Shown here piece by piece: positions 43,071 through 45,903 of a stretch of 45,903 nt of DNA. The notes below the pieces were generated by a model that was given only the letters and a program-made list of their open reading frames with translations, was not told where the DNA came from and searched no databases. The stretch is from contig JADIIU010000104.1 of the NCBI GenBank assembly GCA_027603945.1, forward strand, positions 1 through 45,903, given 5' to 3'. A program made the position numbers and the translations under genes. Numbering within the stretch: the stretch's first letter is position 1; every line of letters begins with the position of its first letter. Origin of the DNA: Terramyces sp. JEL0728 (lineage: Eukaryota; Chytridiomycota; Chytridiomycetes; Rhizophydiales; Terramycetaceae).

Positions 43071-44456
43071 TTATTTCAAAGAAGCCTCCATATATGCCCG
43101 CTCAATCTGCGATAGCGTTGTATCATCCTCTTTGCAAACACTGGTTACTTCCGTCAGCCCTTTTCCCATTCCCTCCAAAGCAGCATACAATGGTTTGATG
43201 GATTGTGGGTCAATAGAAACAGATACAGGTTCAATGTCCTTAAACTGCTGAACTTGAGCCCAGATTTCGTTAATTCTACCTCTGAATACACTAGGCTTTG
43301 CTAGATCTCTGTCCATGCTCAACAATCTGGTAATTAACGCTTCTTCTTCTGGCCTTAGAATATAGCCCTTGTTTCTCAACAATTGAACCGATTTGAGCAA
43401 CTGGAATACTTTATGAACTAATTGGCGGTGCTTGCGCTTGTATTCTTCAATTTTAATTACTGTAGATATAGTGCGATTTTGGTCTAATTTGACGAGCTTT
43501 TCTTGTATTTCTGCGAGTTTCTCTTTGTGAGTCGCTAGTTGTTCATTTTGTATCTCGCTCCTCTTTTTAAGCCCGTCGAATCCAACTGCCAACACTGGCA
43601 CCATACTGGTATTAACAAATATTACCAAGAAGGATCTGGATTCTGTTGCTGTGCTTGTTCATACAGCGATCGATCTTCATTTGGACCAGGTTGATATAGC
43701 CCAACCTCACTTTGATGAACCATATTGTAGAAATAGTGCTGCATTAAAAAAAGGTACTTTGAAAACACAAGCAGGACTTGACGGGTCAAACGCACTTGCA
43801 GCTGCCTTTACTTGATCCAATGCTTGGGCTTGTTGATCTACATCAATTCATAATCTACTGCTGTTCTGAAAGTTCATTTGATTCTGGAATTGATTTTGTT
43901 GTGTTTGGCCAAAAGTGTTTGCTCCAAATGCATTTGGCTGTTGCGTTTGCTGACCTCCAAAGATATTTGATTGCCCGAATCCTGTGTTTGTATTGGCTTG
44001 TCCAAAAGTGTTTGTTTGAGTGTTTCCAAACAGCGACAAGGTTGGTTTAGGTTGATTTACTCCAGTGTTTAAAGTTAAAGTTGGTTTGTTTTGACCAAAG
44101 GCATTTGTATTGTTCTGTCCAAATCCTGTATTTGACTGCTGGCCAAAGGTATTTGCAGCCGGTTGTCCAAAGGTATTTGCAGCAGGCTGTCCAAAGGTAT
44201 TGGTCGTAGGCTGTCCAAAAGTATTGGTCGTAGGCTGTCCAAAAGTATTGGTCGTAGGCTGTCCAAAAGTATTAGCTGCTGGTTTTCCAAAAGTGTTAAT
44301 GGCTGCAGGTTGACCAAACCCTCCTGTCTGGTTGTTTGCTCCAAATGCGCTGGCGGTATTTGTGTTTGGCTGTCCAAATAGTGAAGTTGATTGTGTATTG
44401 CCTCCAAAGGTATTTGTCTGTCCAAAAGTATTTGCTGGTTTGGGTTGGCCAAACAT
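43071..44456 (-). CDS. NUP57: FG nucleoporin Nup57/Nup54
   Basis: Central-channel nucleoporin that pairs with Nsp1 and Nup49. Four exons are joined across introns 43838-43858 (21 nt), 43739-43757 (19) and 43606-43625 (20), giving 441 residues. The N-terminal 200 residues are FG repeats (FGQPTTNT, FGQPAANT units). The conserved part reads QALDQVKAAASAFDPSSPAC, VFKHYFYNMV, NPDPSCMVPVLAVGFDGLKK (the PDP-C-MVP motif of Nup54, restored by intron 3), then coiled coils to the end. AATAAA spans the stop codon (43070-43075, minus strand). Confidence 0.94.
44143..44310. repeat. 24-nt repeats encoding FG-repeat units
   Basis: Seven units with a 24-nt period start at 44143, 44167, 44191, 44215, 44239, 44263 and 44287. 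Units at 44215 and 44239 are identical, and others differ by a few bases. They encode eight-residue FGQP-type repeats of the nucleoporin on the minus strand, so the array looks recently expanded. Confidence 0.85.
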
Positions 44457-44773
44457 TTTAGATCACAAAAAAATAAATCGCGTTGAATAGCTTTGGGGTT
44501 TAGATAGAATTTGCCAGTATGCAACAATACTTTTAGACACAGTTTATTGCTACAATCAATTTGTTTAGCTAGCAACACATATCTCTTTTGTTGGACCACA
44601 TTTTTTGAAGCATAATCACCACCTACAACAGTCCTTGATTGGCATTGCAGGATCAGTGAAAGATTCAATTATTTCGTGCAATTGTGCTTTCAACTAGACT
44701 TGACAGAAATCTACGAACACAATGTAATTGAGCTGTAAAATATCCTTTAAACAAATAAAATTTATTAAAACAG
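44457..44773. other. Intergenic region upstream of NUP57
   Basis: About 320 nt between the DUF3455 gene stop and the NUP57 start. An AATAAA lies at about 44758-44763 (minus strand) just after the DUF3455 stop. No other feature is evident; the NUP57 promoter is expected here. Confidence 0.45.
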
Positions 44774-45595
44774 CTAATATCCATAGTAGCTGGATGGTCT
44801 TGAAGTGGAAGGACCAGAAAAGAACCAATACTCTGCAGAATATCTAACACGTACAAATTGGCCATCTCTACAAGAAGAGTTTGGTGGATTACCGCCTTTA
44901 GTATGGACTCTTAACAAAGTTGTAGCTTTAGAAAGCAACCCGTCGTTTGATCCAGAAGTACGCGACAATACAACCCAAGGAATAGAGTTTGGATCAACAG
45001 TGATTTTTACAATTGGTTTGCCAGTGAATACACTGAAATCATCCAAGTACATCCAAGTTGGTTGACCTCCATTTGAATCTGGTTGAGGCAGGAAAAAGTA
45101 GCTGATGTCTACGTGTTCAAGATTACGAGGGTCTTTGTATTGGTTTGCATCGACTGATTCCAAAGTCCATTTTCCGGCTGAGCATTTGTAGTTTTGAGTT
45201 CCTACTCCGAATGTTTTTGAAATGAGTTTGCTGCCTGATGGAGCACGGATTTGCTGTGGAAACCCTTTATACCAGTCATCACTTGAACCTTGATTGCTGT
45301 TCCAGTCATTTCCATTCCAAGAGGTCATTCCGTTACCACTAGAGCCTTGGTTATTCCACGAATCCTGGCCGTTGGATTGGCCATTCCAAGAACCGCTACT
45401 GCCATATTGCCCATTCGATTGGCCGTTGCCATATTGCCCGTTTGATTGCCCATTCATAGAACCTTTATCCCAAGATTGGCCAGATCCATAAGAATCGTAA
45501 GAGTATCTTGAATTTTGAGGATTGCGGCTATTGTGCCTTTTAGCAAGTGGTTCAGCAGCGATGAGAGATACTAATAGAGTAAGGGTGAGTTGCAT
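44774..45595 (-). CDS. Secreted DUF3455 protein with Gly/Asn/Gln/Ser repeats
   Basis: Intronless, 273 residues. A signal peptide (MQLTLTLLVSLIAAEPLAKR, with a KR dibasic site) is followed by a low-complexity region (residues about 30-110) built on NGQSNGQYG and SWN-type repeats. The DUF3455 domain follows: TFGVGTQNYKCSAGKWTLE, PTWMYLDDFSVFTGKPIVKI, IPWVVLSRTSGSNDGLLSKA, LLRVHTKGGNPPNSSCRDG, then VRYSAEYWFFSGPS. DUF3455 proteins are secreted or cell-surface proteins of fungi and other microbes with no assigned reaction. Confidence 0.88.
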   Translation of the reverse strand: MQLTLTLLVSLIAAEPLAKRHNSRNPQNSRYSYDSYGSGQSWDKGSMNGQSNGQYGNGQSNGQYGSSGSWNGQSNGQDSWNNQGSSGNGMTSWNGNDWNSNQGSSDDWYKGFPQQIRAPSGSKLISKTFGVGTQNYKCSAGKWTLESVDANQYKDPRNLEHVDISYFFLPQPDSNGGQPTWMYLDDFSVFTGKPIVKITVDPNSIPWVVLSRTSGSNDGLLSKATTLLRVHTKGGNPPNSSCRDGQFVRVRYSAEYWFFSGPSTSRPSSYYGY

Positions 45596-45782
45596 TTTTT
45601 ATAATGTATTTTTGTTTTTCCTATTTATACAGCTATTCGGGCAGTGCACTGCACGGCCTTTCAAAGAATTAACTTTGCCTTCCATTTTAAACTATGACGT
45701 AATTGTGCTTTACAGCAATTTGGTGGTAATGATGTCACTTTAGGACGACAGAAGAATTGATTATCCTAATGAACAGAGTGAA

Positions 45783-45902
45783 TTAGCGGCCACCTAAAAT
45801 CTTTGGCGAAATATGATCCATTGCAGATAATTCTGCTGCTAACTCTACTCCTGTAGTACTGCAAGTTGCTGCAACGCTTTCTGAACAGCTACTTGTCAAC
45901 AA
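45783..45902 (-). CDS. 3' end of a gene cut by the window edge
   Basis: An open frame enters from the right edge and ends at a TAA at 45783-45785, encoding VELAAELSAMDHISPKILGG near its end. It is too short for a family call. The reading is open from the edge and the composition is protein-like, but it could be chance. Confidence 0.35.
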   Translation of the reverse strand: MLTSSCSESVAATCSTTGVELAAELSAMDHISPKILGGR

Positions 45903-45903
45903 C

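Noticed and set aside
44110..44381. Plus-strand repetitive peptides with a 24-nt period
   Set aside because: They are the antisense reading of the FG-repeat region of the nucleoporin.
1..45903. CRISPR arrays, tRNA or rRNA genes, prokaryotic operons
   Set aside because: Repeats present are tandem without spacers; no tRNA T-loop/anticodon pattern or rRNA core was seen by eye; genes have introns and eukaryotic families.

Overview
The window is nuclear DNA of a fungus with a compact, AT-rich genome. The protein set says fungus: endocytic actin-patch proteins Sla1 and Abp1, a GPI-anchored yapsin-like aspartyl protease, an oligopeptide transporter and a secreted DUF3455 protein, next to universal eukaryotic genes (NOG1, RPB10, RPN5, SmD3, PRP4, MSP1, DRE2, a NUP57/NUP54 nucleoporin, P5C dehydrogenase, an APE1-type endonuclease). 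RCHY1/Pirh2-like, EAF-like and AIRAP-like genes argue against Saccharomyces-type yeasts. The species cannot be named from sequence alone.

The dominant feature is the introns. Rejoining broken reading frames by protein-family conservation gives 54 spliceosomal introns of only 18-22 nt (2 of 18, 13 of 19, 29 of 20, 8 of 21, 2 of 22). They start with GTA (52 of 54), end in AG, and mostly carry a TAAY branch-like motif only 4-6 nt before the 3' end. MSP1 also contains a 5-nt microexon, flanked by two 20-nt introns, that completes the Walker A motif. Most genes therefore look like chains of short broken frames until these introns are removed.

Layout. 1-10 kb: repeats in non-coding DNA, OPT transporter, unknown membrane protein, SLC35F-type transporter with an apparent +1 frameshift, single-TM LEA2/DUF3712-like protein, small coiled-coil protein, 7-TM protein, F-box protein. 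10-19 kb: two acidic, probably nuclear proteins, a second single-TM LEA2-like protein, RCHY1-like E3 ligase, DRE2, RNA-binding protein with three RRMs. 19-29 kb: NOG1, RPB10 and a SET methyltransferase sharing a 14-nt divergent spacer, APE1, P5C dehydrogenase, yapsin-like protease, RPN5. 29-46 kb: ABP1, SmD3, AN1 zinc finger protein, EAF, MSP1, SLA1, an unresolved multi-exon gene, PRP4 and the nucleoporin only 23 nt apart, a DUF3455 secreted protein, and the 3' end of one more gene.

The genes are mostly unrelated housekeeping functions rather than a pathway cluster. Weak functional pairs are SLA1 with ABP1 (endocytic actin patches) and PRP4 with SmD3 (spliceosome, here themselves interrupted by tiny introns). 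Spacing is very tight, and at least nine genes have an AATAAA hexamer overlapping or abutting the stop codon, so 3' UTRs are probably very short.
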